In this document: positions 23,074-31,534 of the stretch, piece after piece
Position numbering within the stretch: position 1 is the first letter of the stretch
Layout: every line of letters starts with the position of its first letter
DNA from: DATKLX01 sp035542155
Lineage (GTDB): Bacteria > Chloroflexota > Anaerolineae > Anaerolineales > Anaerolineaceae
DNA length: 53,002 bases
Direction of reading: 5' to 3'
Assembly (NCBI GenBank): GCA_035542155.1
Contig: DATKLX010000111.1
Location: forward strand, 1 to 53,002
The notes under the pieces: generated by a model
The model's input: the letters and a program-made list of their open reading frames with translations, nothing else
The model's database searches: none
Told to the model about the DNA's origin: nothing
Position numbers and translations under genes: made by a program

Positions 23074-24456
23074 CTATCCTTTTTTCCGCTTGACCTTGGG
23101 TCCCTTAGGAGTGTCTTCGATCTCGTAGCCGGCGGCGGTGATCTCACTGCGCAGGGCGTCGGCATCCGACCAGCGCTTCTCGGCGCGAGCCCGCTGGCGC
23201 TCATGCAGCAGGGCTTCGATCTCGGCGGGGATGGCTTCTTCTTTGGGCTGCCAACCGGCCAGACCCAGCCCGAGGACACGGTCGAATTCGGCCAGGGTGG
23301 CTTTCTTCTCGCCGCCGGGCAGGTCGCTCCTGACCAGGTCCCAGACCACGGCCAGGGCGCGGGGCATGTTCAGGTCGTCGTTGGCCTGCTCGCAGAAGCG
23401 GGCCAGGTACTCCCGGTTGGGGCTGCCCTGGGCGGGCCCCCACTCGTAGGCCACTTTGCGCAGCCGGTCGAGGGCGATCTGGGCGCCGTCCAGGCTTTCC
23501 CAGTTGAAATTGAGCTTGGCGCGGTAATGCGCGCTCAGGCAGAAGAAGCGGTAAGCCAGCGGGTCGTAGCCCCTGTCGATCAGGGTCTGCAGGCGGAGGA
23601 ACTCGCCGGTGGACTTGGACATCTTGGCCTCGTCCAGTTGAAGGAAGTAGCCGTGCATCCAGAAATTGGCCAGGCGGGTGCCATAGCAGGCCTCGGTCTG
23701 GGCAATCTCGTTGGGATGGTGGACGTAGATATGGTCCTCGCCGCCGCAGTGGATATCGAAGAATGGACCCAGGTACCTGGCCGACATGGCCGAGCACTCG
23801 ATGTGCCAGCCGGGGAAACCCACCCCCCAGGGGCTGTCCCATTCCATCTGGCGCTTCTGGTCTCTGGGGCTGAACTTCCAAAGCGCGAAATCGGTCGGGT
23901 GGCGCTTTTCGCCCATCTCCACCCGGGTGCCGGCCTGCAGGCCCTCGACGTCCAGGCGGGCCAGGTAGCCGTAATCAGAGAGCTTCGAGGTATCGAAATA
24001 GATCCCGTCCGAGGTCCGGTAGGTAAAGCCCTTCTTCTCGATGCAGCGGATCAACTCGATCTGCTCGGGGATGTGGTCGGTTGCCCTGGTCCAGATGGTG
24101 GGCTCGAGAATGTGGAGGCGGGCAAGGTCTTCCTGGAAGGCGCGGGTATAGAAGTCGGCAATCTCCCAGGCCGATTTGCCAGTGCGCCGCGAACCGGTTT
24201 CCATTTTATCCTCACCCGAATCCGCGTCCGAGACCAGGTGGCCCACATCGGTGATGTTCATCACGTGCTTGACCGGGTAGCCGTTATACTCGATGACTCT
24301 GCGCAGGATGTCTTCGAAAATATACGTACGCAGGTTGCCGATGTGAGCGTAATCGTAGACGGTCGGGCCGCAGGTGTACATCCCAACTTCCGGCGGGTGC
24401 AGGGGCTCGAAGTCGCGGATCGTGCGGGTATAGGTATCGAACAAACGCAGAGTCAT
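23074..24456 (-). CDS. cysS: Cysteine--tRNA ligase
   Basis: Class I synthetase that charges tRNA-Cys. The 460-residue length is normal. Cys29 (TCGPTVYD) and the HIGN form of the HIGH motif (38-41) open the catalytic domain. GWHIECSAM and CGGEDHIYVHHPNE contribute the remaining zinc-site residues, and KMSKS is at 278-282. The C-terminal DALR and anticodon-binding parts follow, ending in a Lys-rich tail. It is monocistronic, with its own terminator, and diverges from greA across 299 nt. A TATAAT at plus 24487-24492 is a possible -10 about 24 nt before the predicted leader ends at the ATG. Confidence 0.97.
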   Translation of the reverse strand: MTLRLFDTYTRTIRDFEPLHPPEVGMYTCGPTVYDYAHIGNLRTYIFEDILRRVIEYNGYPVKHVMNITDVGHLVSDADSGEDKMETGSRRTGKSAWEIADFYTRAFQEDLARLHILEPTIWTRATDHIPEQIELIRCIEKKGFTYRTSDGIYFDTSKLSDYGYLARLDVEGLQAGTRVEMGEKRHPTDFALWKFSPRDQKRQMEWDSPWGVGFPGWHIECSAMSARYLGPFFDIHCGGEDHIYVHHPNEIAQTEACYGTRLANFWMHGYFLQLDEAKMSKSTGEFLRLQTLIDRGYDPLAYRFFCLSAHYRAKLNFNWESLDGAQIALDRLRKVAYEWGPAQGSPNREYLARFCEQANDDLNMPRALAVVWDLVRSDLPGGEKKATLAEFDRVLGLGLAGWQPKEEAIPAEIEALLHERQRARAEKRWSDADALRSEITAAGYEIEDTPKGPKVKRKKG

Positions 24457-24486
24457 TGTTTCATTCCAGGGTCATGAGTTTGAGTA

Positions 24487-24492
24487 ATTATA
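24487..24492 (-). promoter_or_regulatory. Possible -10 element of cysS
   Basis: Minus-strand TATAAT about 30 nt before the cysS start; a second minus-strand TATAAT lies at plus 24522-24527. Neither has a good -35 at 16-18 nt, so the choice is uncertain. Confidence 0.3.
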
Positions 24493-24609
24493 TCGTACCC
24501 TCTCCCATTTTTCGAAAAGTCATTATAATACAGCGTTGACCGGAACGGTCCGAATTTTTGCAGGGCCGTACTTTAAAACCAGGCGTCAGGAAAGCACTTT
24601 CAGGTTTGC

Positions 24610-24638
24610 TTGCAATCCTTAATGTTCTATGATATGAT
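24610..24638 (+). promoter_or_regulatory. Sigma-70-type promoter of greA
   Basis: TTGCAA (24610-24615), a 17-nt spacer and TATGAT (24633-24638). Transcription would start near 24645, leaving a leader of about 110 nt before greA. Confidence 0.65.
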
Positions 24639-24645
24639 GGGTGCA

Positions 24646-24710
24646 CAGCGTCTTGGGAGGCATAACCCTTCAGAACGCTGTTTGTATTTTGGAGGGTTTT
24701 TGTCCCCTCC
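24646..24710 (+). promoter_or_regulatory. Two-hairpin leader of greA
   Basis: The predicted leader starts with an imperfect hairpin (CAGCGT at 24646-24651 pairs with ACGCTG at 24675-24680, with further GGG/CCC pairing inside). A second hairpin follows (GGAGGG 24691-24696, CCCTCC 24705-24710, loop rich in T). It may be structural, or an attenuation or autoregulation element. It matches no riboswitch I recognise. Confidence 0.35.
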
Positions 24711-24755
24711 GGGATGGTCAAATTCCTGATCTGGGATCTTAGAATAGGGAAAAGT

Positions 24756-25226
24756 ATGCCAACTTCATTCTTAACCCGTGAGGGTTACGACAAGCTTCAG
24801 GAAGAGCTTGATTTCTTGCGGACCTCGAAGCGCCAGGAGATCGCCAACCGCCTGCACGAGGCCATGGAAGGCGGCGAGTTGATCGAAAACGCCGAATACG
24901 AAGCGGCCAAGAACGAGCAGGCCTTCGTCGAAGGACGAATCAAGGAGCTCGAAATCTTGCTGGCCACGGCCCGGGTCATCGCCGAGGATGAAAAGGCAGA
25001 TAAAGCCGATCTGATCCAGGTTGGGTCCAAGGTCACCATTAAAGAAGGCAGCAACCCTGAGGAAGTGTATACCATTGTGGGCGCCGCCGAAGCCAACCCT
25101 CGCGCGGGGCGGATCTCGAATGAATCCCCACTGGGCCGGGCGCTTTTAAACCGCAAAGCCGGCGATACCGTCCAGGTAGACGCTCCTGCCGGGCCTTTTA
25201 CAGTTCAAGTCACCAAGGTTGAGTAA
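24756..25226 (+). CDS. greA: Transcription elongation factor GreA
   Basis: 156 residues, the usual length. The N-terminal coiled coil (about 1-75, with LTREGYDKLQEEL, GGELIENAEYEAAKNEQ and the acidic tip needed to stimulate RNA cleavage by stalled RNA polymerase) is followed by an FKBP-like C-terminal domain (about 80-156, ending TVQVTKVE). ATG 24756 follows AGGGAAA. It has its own promoter and a strong terminator, and the lysS gene starts 92 nt further on. Confidence 0.97.
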   Translation: MPTSFLTREGYDKLQEELDFLRTSKRQEIANRLHEAMEGGELIENAEYEAAKNEQAFVEGRIKELEILLATARVIAEDEKADKADLIQVGSKVTIKEGSNPEEVYTIVGAAEANPRAGRISNESPLGRALLNRKAGDTVQVDAPAGPFTVQVTKVE

Positions 25227-25248
25227 GACAAGGGGCCGAGAATTTCTG

Positions 25249-25281
25249 CCCCGCGCCAGAAATTCTGGGGCGGGGTTTTTT
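25249..25281 (+). terminator. Intrinsic terminator after greA
   Basis: A GC-rich stem, CCCCGCGCCAG paired with CTGGGGCGGGG (one mismatch, loop AAATT), followed by six T residues, 23 nt after the greA stop. Transcription of lysS therefore needs readthrough or a separate start; no obvious promoter is seen in 25282-25318. Confidence 0.85.
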
Positions 25282-25318
25282 CCCTTAATCAATCCAATAT
25301 CAGGAAGCGCGCAAAAAA

Positions 25319-26842
25319 ATGGACATGGAACACTCAACGCTCGAGCAGGCACGCCTGGAAAAAATCCGGCGCTTACGCGACCAGGGCATCGAGCCCTACC
25401 CCACCCGCACCGAGGTAACCCACACCAGCCGCGAGGCCATCGGCCTGTTTGAAGAGGCGGAAGGCATGGGCTCGACCAGTCCGGTCGAGGTCACCGTGGG
25501 CGGGCGGCTGCGCGCAGTGCGTTTTATGGGCAAGATCACCTTCGCCCACATCGAAGACGGCGCGGGGCGCATCCAGCTCTTCTTCCGCGTCAACGAGCTG
25601 GGCGAAGAGGTAATGGAGCTGTTCAAGCGCGAGTTCGACCTGGGCGATTTTATCCAGGCCAGTGGGACCGTGTTCCGCACCAAAACCGGCGAGGTGACGG
25701 TCCAGGTGAAATCCTTCAAGATGCTGGCCAAAGCCATCACCCCGCTCCCCGCGGCGAAAGACGAAGTGGTCGCCGGGGAGGTAGTGCGCCACGCCACCCT
25801 GGCCGACCCGGAAACCCGCTATCGCCAGCGCTACGCCGACCTGGCGGTCAACCCCGAGGTGCGCCAGATCTTCAAAACCCGCGCCGCGGTGATCAAAGCG
25901 CTGCGCGAATTCCTAGACGCCCGCGGCTTCCTCGAGGTGGAGACGCCAATTCTCCAGCCGATCTACGGCGGGGCGGCTGCCAAGCCCTTTATCACCTACC
26001 ACAACCAGCTCAAGCAGGACCTCTACCTGCGCATCTCGTTCGAGCTGTACCTGAAACGGCTGATCGTCGGCGGGCTCGATCGGGTCTACGAGATCGGGCG
26101 GGACTTCCGTAATGAAGGCGTTTCTCATAAACACAACCCCGAGTTCACCCAGCTCGAGTTCTACTGGGCGTATGCCGATTACCTCAAGGTGATGGACCTG
26201 ACCGAAGAGATGGTCGTCTACGTCTGCGACCAGGTTCTCGGGCGGCGCACCTTTCCCTTCAGGGGCCAGCAGATCGACGTCACCCCGCCCTGGAAGCGGA
26301 TCACCCTGCGGGATGGGCTGCTCGCCACCACCGGCATCGACATCAACGCCCACCCGACCACCGAGAGCCTGGCCGAGGCGATGCTCGCCAGGGGGATGCA
26401 GATCAACCCCAACTCGGCGCGTGGCAAGCTGATCGACGGGCTGCTGGGCGATACCCTCGAGCCCACACTGATCCAACCGACTTTCCTGTATGATTACCCG
26501 CGGGATATCTCACCCCTGGCCAAGAACAAGCCCGGCGACCCTTCCACCGTGGAACGCTTCGAGGGCTTTATCGGCGGGATGGAGCTATGCAACGCCTTTA
26601 CCGAGCTGAACGACCCCCTGGAGCAGGAGAAACGCTTCCAGGAGATGGGCCGCGCCTACGCCGCCGACGACGAGGAGCGCCACCCGATGGACGACGATTA
26701 CCTGCGCGCCATGTCATACGGCATGCCTCCGCAAGGCGGCTTTGGGATGGGGATCGACCGCCTGGTGATGCTGCTGACCGACCGGGTGACCATCCGTGAG
26801 GTGCTGCTCTTCCCGCACTTACGGAAGAGCGAAGAAGAATAG
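25319..26842 (+). CDS. lysS: Lysine--tRNA ligase (class II)
   Basis: 507 residues, standard length. The N-terminal OB-fold anticodon-binding domain (about 60-160, FMGKITFAHIEDGAGRIQ) is followed by the class II core: motif 2 in FRNEGVSHKHNPEFTQLEFY and motif 3 in GFGMGIDRLVML. It charges tRNA-Lys. An AGGAAG lies about 12 nt before ATG 25319; a second in-frame ATG two codons later is equally possible. The greA-lysS order is common in bacteria. The DUF3054 gene begins 13 nt after its stop. Confidence 0.97.
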   Translation: MDMEHSTLEQARLEKIRRLRDQGIEPYPTRTEVTHTSREAIGLFEEAEGMGSTSPVEVTVGGRLRAVRFMGKITFAHIEDGAGRIQLFFRVNELGEEVMELFKREFDLGDFIQASGTVFRTKTGEVTVQVKSFKMLAKAITPLPAAKDEVVAGEVVRHATLADPETRYRQRYADLAVNPEVRQIFKTRAAVIKALREFLDARGFLEVETPILQPIYGGAAAKPFITYHNQLKQDLYLRISFELYLKRLIVGGLDRVYEIGRDFRNEGVSHKHNPEFTQLEFYWAYADYLKVMDLTEEMVVYVCDQVLGRRTFPFRGQQIDVTPPWKRITLRDGLLATTGIDINAHPTTESLAEAMLARGMQINPNSARGKLIDGLLGDTLEPTLIQPTFLYDYPRDISPLAKNKPGDPSTVERFEGFIGGMELCNAFTELNDPLEQEKRFQEMGRAYAADDEERHPMDDDYLRAMSYGMPPQGGFGMGIDRLVMLLTDRVTIREVLLFPHLRKSEEE

Positions 26843-26855
26843 AGTTATACTAATC

Positions 26856-27251
26856 ATGCAAACGCGCGAATTAACGACGCTTGCGGGGGGTGATGCAGCC
26901 GCTCTAGCGATCCTGACTGGTGTGGGATTTGCCTCTCATGGCGAGTTGGGCACAGCCGGGATGCGCATACTGGCCACCTTCATCCCGTTGTGCATCGCCT
27001 GGGCGCTGATCGCGCCCTGGCTGGGCCTGTACGACCCGGCCACCATCCGCCAGCCGCGCCAGTTGTGGCGGCCGGTCCTGGCGACCTTTCTCGCCGCGCC
27101 CATCGCCGGGCTGATGCGCGCGCTGCTGCTGAACGCCGGGGTCATCATCCCGGTCTTTGTGCTCGTGCTGGGCGCCACCGGCGCCCTGATCCTGTTTCTC
27201 TGGAGATCCGTCTGGCTGCTCCTGCGAAACAGGCAGGTGAACCATGGATGA
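26856..27251 (+). CDS. DUF3054-like integral membrane protein
   Basis: 131 residues with four hydrophobic segments (about 8-27, 34-55, 70-90 and 95-117), an early GGDAAALAILTGVGFASHGE and a conserved-looking PWLGLYD in the loop. This pattern fits DUF3054 proteins, whose function is unknown. ATG 26856 was chosen; TATACT (26846-26851) just upstream could be a -10 box, which would leave almost no leader. The 3' end overlaps the sigma factor gene by 8 nt, so the two are probably co-expressed. Confidence 0.75.
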   Translation: MQTRELTTLAGGDAAALAILTGVGFASHGELGTAGMRILATFIPLCIAWALIAPWLGLYDPATIRQPRQLWRPVLATFLAAPIAGLMRALLLNAGVIIPVFVLVLGATGALILFLWRSVWLLLRNRQVNHG

Positions 27252-27852
27252 ACAAGCTCTGATCCGCGATGCGAAAAACGGCAACCTGGACGCTTTCAAC
27301 CGCCTGGTGCTGGCCTACCAGGACATCGCCTTTAACATCGCTTTCCGCATGCTCGGCGATGACGCCTCGGCGGAGGACGCCACCCAGACGGCGTTCATCT
27401 CGGCCTTTAAAGGATTGGTCAGCTACCGGGGTGGGTCGTTCAAGGCCTGGGTGCTGCGCATGGTGACCAACGCCTGCTACGACGAGCTGCGCCGCCGCCA
27501 CCGCCGCCCGACGGTGCCGCTCGAGCCGCTCACCGACGACGAAGAAGAGGTCGAATCGCCGCGCTGGCTGGCCGATGAAGGCCCATCGCCCGAGGAAACG
27601 ATGGAGCGCGCCGAGCTGGAGGAGGCTATCCAGGACTGCCTGACCGGGCTGCCAGAGGAGTTCCGCGAGGTGATCCTGCTCATCGACGTGCAGGGATTGG
27701 ATTATAGCGAGGTTTCGGTGGTAATTGGCAAACCGTTGGGAACGATCAAAAGCCGCCTGGCCCGCGCCCGGCTGCGACTGCGAACGTGCCTGCAGGGTTT
27801 TTGGGAACTTTTACCCGCTGCATTCCGTCTGGAAGATGAGGCCAAATCATGA
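27244..27852 (+). CDS. ECF-type RNA polymerase sigma factor
   Basis: 202 residues. Region 2 (about 10-95: FNRLVLAYQDIAFNIAFRMLGD, DATQTAFISAFKGL, then SFKAWVLRMVTNACYDELRRR) recognises the -10, and region 4 (about 135-190: LPEEFREVILLIDVQGLDYSEV, then GTIKSRLARARLRLR) recognises the -35. A charged linker of about 35 residues joins them. The gene overlaps DUF3054 by 8 nt at its start and the anti-sigma-like gene by 4 nt at its end (ATGA). It presumably directs a stress or envelope response held in check by the next gene. No matching autoregulatory promoter was identified. Confidence 0.93.
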   Translation: MDEQALIRDAKNGNLDAFNRLVLAYQDIAFNIAFRMLGDDASAEDATQTAFISAFKGLVSYRGGSFKAWVLRMVTNACYDELRRRHRRPTVPLEPLTDDEEEVESPRWLADEGPSPEETMERAELEEAIQDCLTGLPEEFREVILLIDVQGLDYSEVSVVIGKPLGTIKSRLARARLRLRTCLQGFWELLPAAFRLEDEAKS

Positions 27853-28814
27853 CGAAGCAGATTTCTCCCAAAGATTGGCAGACACTCTCTGAATACCTGG
27901 ACGGGCAGCTCCCTGAGCGCGAGCGTGTCCAGGTCGAAGCGCGCCTGCAGACTTCGCCAGAGCTGAGCAGCGGGTACGATGAGCTCAAACGGACCAAGGC
28001 GATCCTGCGCAACCTGCCCAAGCGGCGCGCTCCGCGCAACTTTACCTTATCCTCGGCGATGGTGCCCCAGAAGCGGGCCACGCCGCGCGCATTTCCCTAT
28101 CTCCGGCTGGCATCCGCCCTGGCCAGCTTCTTACTGGTGATGACCTTTCTCGGCGACCTGGCCGTGCACAGCCTGAATTTTGGCGCTTCATCGGCCACCT
28201 CGACCGGAATAAACCAAAGCGCTCCAGCAGCCGTACCGGCGGCAACCCAAGCTCCGGCTGAAGAAAACCCACAGCCGTTCCTGAAGTCCGCTCCATCAAG
28301 CGGCCAGGGCCTGAACCCGCCCGCGGCGACAGAGGCCGCGAACAGCGCCGCGGCTCAAACCGAAGCCCCCGCAGCCCCTGCGCCGCTTGCGCCACAAGGG
28401 ACCCCCGAGCCAGGCACTGAGCCAGGCGCCCGCTCGATGGCCATCCCCCAGCCCACACCGGACGCGACCGAAATCGCCAGGATGACAGCAGCCCCACCCG
28501 GGATGGGCGGCGGCGAACCTGCGTCGGCCCCCCCGGCCGCGCCGGAATCGCCGACTCTCGAGGCCCCGCCGGCCCTGCAGGCCCAACGCGCGCCGGGGAA
28601 CCCCTCCATCCAGTCGGCTCCGGCTCCCAGCGAGGAGGTCCAGCCCTACCTGGCAGCCCCAGCTCAGGACCAGGGGCCAGTCCCGACCGAGGCGCCGCAG
28701 CCATCCGCCTTCGACCCGAGCACCCTGCTGCGCCCCGCCGAGATCCTTTTCGCGGTGATCGCTGTGGTCACCGGCCTGGCGGCCTTCATCATCCAACGGA
28801 ACAACCGGGGTTGA
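27849..28814 (+). CDS. Anti-sigma-factor-like protein, twice membrane-anchored, no zinc motif
   Basis: 321 residues. An N-terminal helical part (about 1-70; WQTLSEYLDGQLPERERVQVEARL has the anti-sigma layout) lacks the His-x3-Cys-x2-Cys zinc motif. A membrane helix follows (about 84-104), then about 180 residues of Ala/Pro/Thr/Gln/Glu-rich low complexity, and a second membrane helix near the C-terminus (about 294-316). Overlap with the ECF sigma gene (ATGA) supports the role of its partner. The long loop anchored at both ends is unusual and could sense envelope state. Similarity beyond the N-terminus is not informative. Confidence 0.75.
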   Translation: MTKQISPKDWQTLSEYLDGQLPERERVQVEARLQTSPELSSGYDELKRTKAILRNLPKRRAPRNFTLSSAMVPQKRATPRAFPYLRLASALASFLLVMTFLGDLAVHSLNFGASSATSTGINQSAPAAVPAATQAPAEENPQPFLKSAPSSGQGLNPPAATEAANSAAAQTEAPAAPAPLAPQGTPEPGTEPGARSMAIPQPTPDATEIARMTAAPPGMGGGEPASAPPAAPESPTLEAPPALQAQRAPGNPSIQSAPAPSEEVQPYLAAPAQDQGPVPTEAPQPSAFDPSTLLRPAEILFAVIAVVTGLAAFIIQRNNRG

Positions 28815-29296
28815 GCGAAATCACCATCCGGTTCTGCACCCGCTGTGGGACCGAAGTCCATCCACTAGAGCGCTACGGCCGGCTGCGACCGGTCTGCCCC
28901 TCCTGTGGGTGGATTTATTTTGCCGATCCCAAGGTCGCCGCGGTCGCGCTGGTCGAGCGGGAGGGGCGTGTCCTGCTCGTGCGGCGCAAGAACGACCCGC
29001 AGATGGGCAAGTGGTCGCTGCCGGCGGGTTTTGTCGATGCGGGCGAGGACCCGGCGCGCGCCGCCGAGCGCGAGTGCCTGGAGGAGACCGGCCTGCAGGT
29101 GCGGGTGACGGGATTGGTCGATGTGATTTACGACCCGGAAGAAGAGAATAAGGGGGCGGATATCGTCATCGTCTACCGCGCCGAGATCGTGAGGGGAGAA
29201 ATCTGCCCCGCGGACGACGCGGATCGGGCGGAGTTCTTTTCGAGAGAGGAATTGCCCGAACTGGCGTTCCGCTCGACACACAGGGTGATTATCTAG
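28811..29296 (+). CDS. Nudix hydrolase with N-terminal zinc ribbon
   Basis: 161 residues. An N-terminal zinc ribbon (CTRCG ... CPSCG, about 9-35) precedes a Nudix domain with a complete box, GFVDAGEDPARAAERECLEE followed by TGL. The ribbon-Nudix arrangement resembles NudC-type NADH/NAD-capped-RNA pyrophosphatases and related ADP-ribose hydrolases. It lacks the extra N-terminal domain of NudC, so the substrate is open. The TTG start overlaps the preceding stop by 4 nt (TTGA); no better start is available downstream before the ribbon. Its stop codon shares four bases with that of the convergent GH3 gene. Confidence 0.85.
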   Translation: MSEITIRFCTRCGTEVHPLERYGRLRPVCPSCGWIYFADPKVAAVALVEREGRVLLVRRKNDPQMGKWSLPAGFVDAGEDPARAAERECLEETGLQVRVTGLVDVIYDPEEENKGADIVIVYRAEIVRGEICPADDADRAEFFSREELPELAFRSTHRVII

Positions 29297-31524
29297 CTCA
29301 CCACCGTCAGCTCTGCGTGGAGCGTCGCCTGGCTGTCGGCGCCGGCCCACAGGTCGAAGTCGGCGGGTTCCTGGACACACTGCCCGGCGCTCGTGCTCCA
29401 GTAGCCCAGCTCGTCCGGGCCAAGCTTGAAGGCGACCGTCTTCGTCTCGCCCGGCTGGAGCGTAACCCGCTCGAAGCCCTTCAGCTCGCGCCTTGGCCGC
29501 GAATCGCTGCCCGCCCGCTGGTGGATATAGAGTTGGACGACCTCGTCGCCCGCTGCCGGGCCGGTGTTGGTCACGTCGACGGTCACGCTCACCGATCCGC
29601 CCACCTTCAGTTGCGGCGCCGAGACCCTGAGCTTGGAGAACGAGAAGGTCGTGTAGCTCAGGCCAAAGCCAAAGGGATAGAGCGGTGAGGAGAGGCAGTC
29701 CCAATAACGCGAGCCGTTGTACATGTGGCTGCCCTCGGGCGCGTGGGTCAGAACGCGCGCGTAGTACAGCGGCGCCTGGCCGGCGCTGCGCGGGAAGGTG
29801 ACCGGCAGCTTGCCGCCCGGGTTCACATCCCCAAAAAGGATATCGGCCACGGCGTGGCCCCCTTCTGTCCCCGGCTCCCAGGCTTCGAGGATGGCCGGCA
29901 CGTTCTCGGCCGCCCAGGTGATGCCCAGCGGGCGCCCGTTCAACAGGACGAGGACTACAGGCTTTCCCAGGGCAACCACGGCTTCCAGCAGCTCTTGCTG
30001 GCGCCCGGGCAGGTCGAGGCAGGCGCAGGAGGCGGCCTCGCCGGCCATGTCGGCGTTCTCACCAAGGACCATCACCACCACCCCGGCGCGCCGCGCCGCT
30101 GCCAGGGCTGCCTGGAAGGCAGCCTCTGCATCCTCGGGCGTCTGCTCAGGCTTCTTTCTGGCCATGGCGTCGAATACCGAGGGAATGTCCCGCCGGATGG
30201 CCGGGCCCGGGGCGTACTCGACACGGGCGCCAGGCAGCTTCGTCCGGATGCCTTCGAGCACGGTGACCGCCGCCAGCTGGTGGCCGATGACCATCCACGA
30301 ACCCTCGGTGGCCTCTCGCGAGTCTGCCAGCGGGCCGATCACGGCCACACTCTTCAGGTCTTTCGAGAGCGGCAGGAGCCCGCCCTCGTTGCGCAGCAGC
30401 ACCATCGAGCGCTGCGCCGCCAGGCGGGCGGCCTGGCGGTGTTCGGGCCGGGCGGCCACCTGGTCCAGCAGGGTCTCATCCACGAAGGGGTGCTCGAAAA
30501 GCCCCATGCGGAATTTGACGGCCAGAATGGGTCGCACGGCCGCATCGAGGTCGCCTTCCGCCACCGTACCGTCTTCGACCAGCCCGGCCAGGTGCTGGAG
30601 GTAGGTATTGCTGGCCATATCCATATCGAGACCCGCGCGCAAAGCGCGGGCAGCGGCGTCGCGCCCATCCCGGGCAAAGCCCTGGACGACCAGGTTCGCC
30701 ACGGCAAACGCGTCGCTGACCACGAAACCGCGGAAGCCCCACTCGCCGCGCAGGACGTCGCTCAGAAGCCAGCGATTCCCGCTGGCCGGGACGTTGTTGA
30801 GGTCCATATAAGCGCTCATGAACGACCCCACGCCGGCCTCCACCGCGGCCCGGAAGGGCGAGAAATACACGTTGCGAAGCTGGGTTTCGGACAGGTAGAC
30901 CGGGTCGTAATCGCGCCCGCCGTCCGCCGCGCCGTAGCCGGCGAAATGCTTGGCGCAGGCCAGCACCCGGTCCGGCGCGCCGAGGGTCTCCCCCTGAAAC
31001 CCGCGCACCTGGGCCGCCGCCATCGCCGCTCCCAGACAGGGGTCTTCGCCGGCGCCCTCGACGATGCGTCCCCAGCGCGCGTCGCGGGCGATGTCCAGCA
31101 TCGGGCCGAACGTCCAGTGCAGACCCGCGGCGCGGGCTTCCCGGGCCGCCACGGACTGCGCCCGCTCAGCCAGGGCCGGATCCCATGAGGAAGCCATGGC
31201 CAGCGGCACCGGAAAGATCGTCCGGTAGCCGTGGATCACGTCCAGGGCAAAGAGCAGCGGAATCTTCGACGGGCTTTCTTCCACGGCGACCTTTTGCAAG
31301 GCGTTGAACCGCCGCGTGTCGTTGAGCCACAGGACCGAGCCGGCGCCGCCCTTGCGGATGATCTCCTCGGGCGGCGGACCCTGGACCCATTCCGCGACGC
31401 CGATCTGGGTGAGCTGGCCCACCTTTTCCGCCAGGCTCATCCGCCCCAGGAGCTGCTCTACCCGCTCCGCGATTTCGGCTTCAGATGGGGCCGGTCGTGT
31501 TGTGTCGATGGTTGTTGTTTCCAT
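29293..31524 (-). CDS. Glycoside hydrolase family 3, beta-glucosidase-like
   Basis: 743 residues without a signal peptide, so cytoplasmic. The GH3 (alpha/beta)8 domain (about 20-330) has LDVIHG (Asp95), AKHFAGYG (Lys192-His193) and the nucleophile Asp271 in VVSDAF. An alpha/beta sandwich domain (about 365-590) and a C-terminal FnIII-like domain (about 640-735, GDEVVQLYI) complete the BglX layout. Expected to hydrolyse beta-glucosides or beta-xylosides taken up as oligosaccharides. AAAGGAG precedes the ATG. It lies 10 nt after the MFS gene and is the last gene of a TetR-MFS-GH3 operon. Confidence 0.93.
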   Translation of the reverse strand: METTTIDTTRPAPSEAEIAERVEQLLGRMSLAEKVGQLTQIGVAEWVQGPPPEEIIRKGGAGSVLWLNDTRRFNALQKVAVEESPSKIPLLFALDVIHGYRTIFPVPLAMASSWDPALAERAQSVAAREARAAGLHWTFGPMLDIARDARWGRIVEGAGEDPCLGAAMAAAQVRGFQGETLGAPDRVLACAKHFAGYGAADGGRDYDPVYLSETQLRNVYFSPFRAAVEAGVGSFMSAYMDLNNVPASGNRWLLSDVLRGEWGFRGFVVSDAFAVANLVVQGFARDGRDAAARALRAGLDMDMASNTYLQHLAGLVEDGTVAEGDLDAAVRPILAVKFRMGLFEHPFVDETLLDQVAARPEHRQAARLAAQRSMVLLRNEGGLLPLSKDLKSVAVIGPLADSREATEGSWMVIGHQLAAVTVLEGIRTKLPGARVEYAPGPAIRRDIPSVFDAMARKKPEQTPEDAEAAFQAALAAARRAGVVVMVLGENADMAGEAASCACLDLPGRQQELLEAVVALGKPVVLVLLNGRPLGITWAAENVPAILEAWEPGTEGGHAVADILFGDVNPGGKLPVTFPRSAGQAPLYYARVLTHAPEGSHMYNGSRYWDCLSSPLYPFGFGLSYTTFSFSKLRVSAPQLKVGGSVSVTVDVTNTGPAAGDEVVQLYIHQRAGSDSRPRRELKGFERVTLQPGETKTVAFKLGPDELGYWSTSAGQCVQEPADFDLWAGADSQATLHAELTVVS

Positions 31525-31534
31525 GGTTTCTCCT

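Noticed and set aside
23203..24477. A 424-residue plus-strand frame opposite cysS
   Set aside because: cysS on the minus strand has all synthetase motifs. The opposite frame has no domain and would end in the divergent promoter region.
24538..24550. Short palindrome GACCG-GAA-CGGTC between cysS and greA as an operator
   Set aside because: Only five paired bases per arm and no clear position relative to either promoter; chance occurrence is likely.
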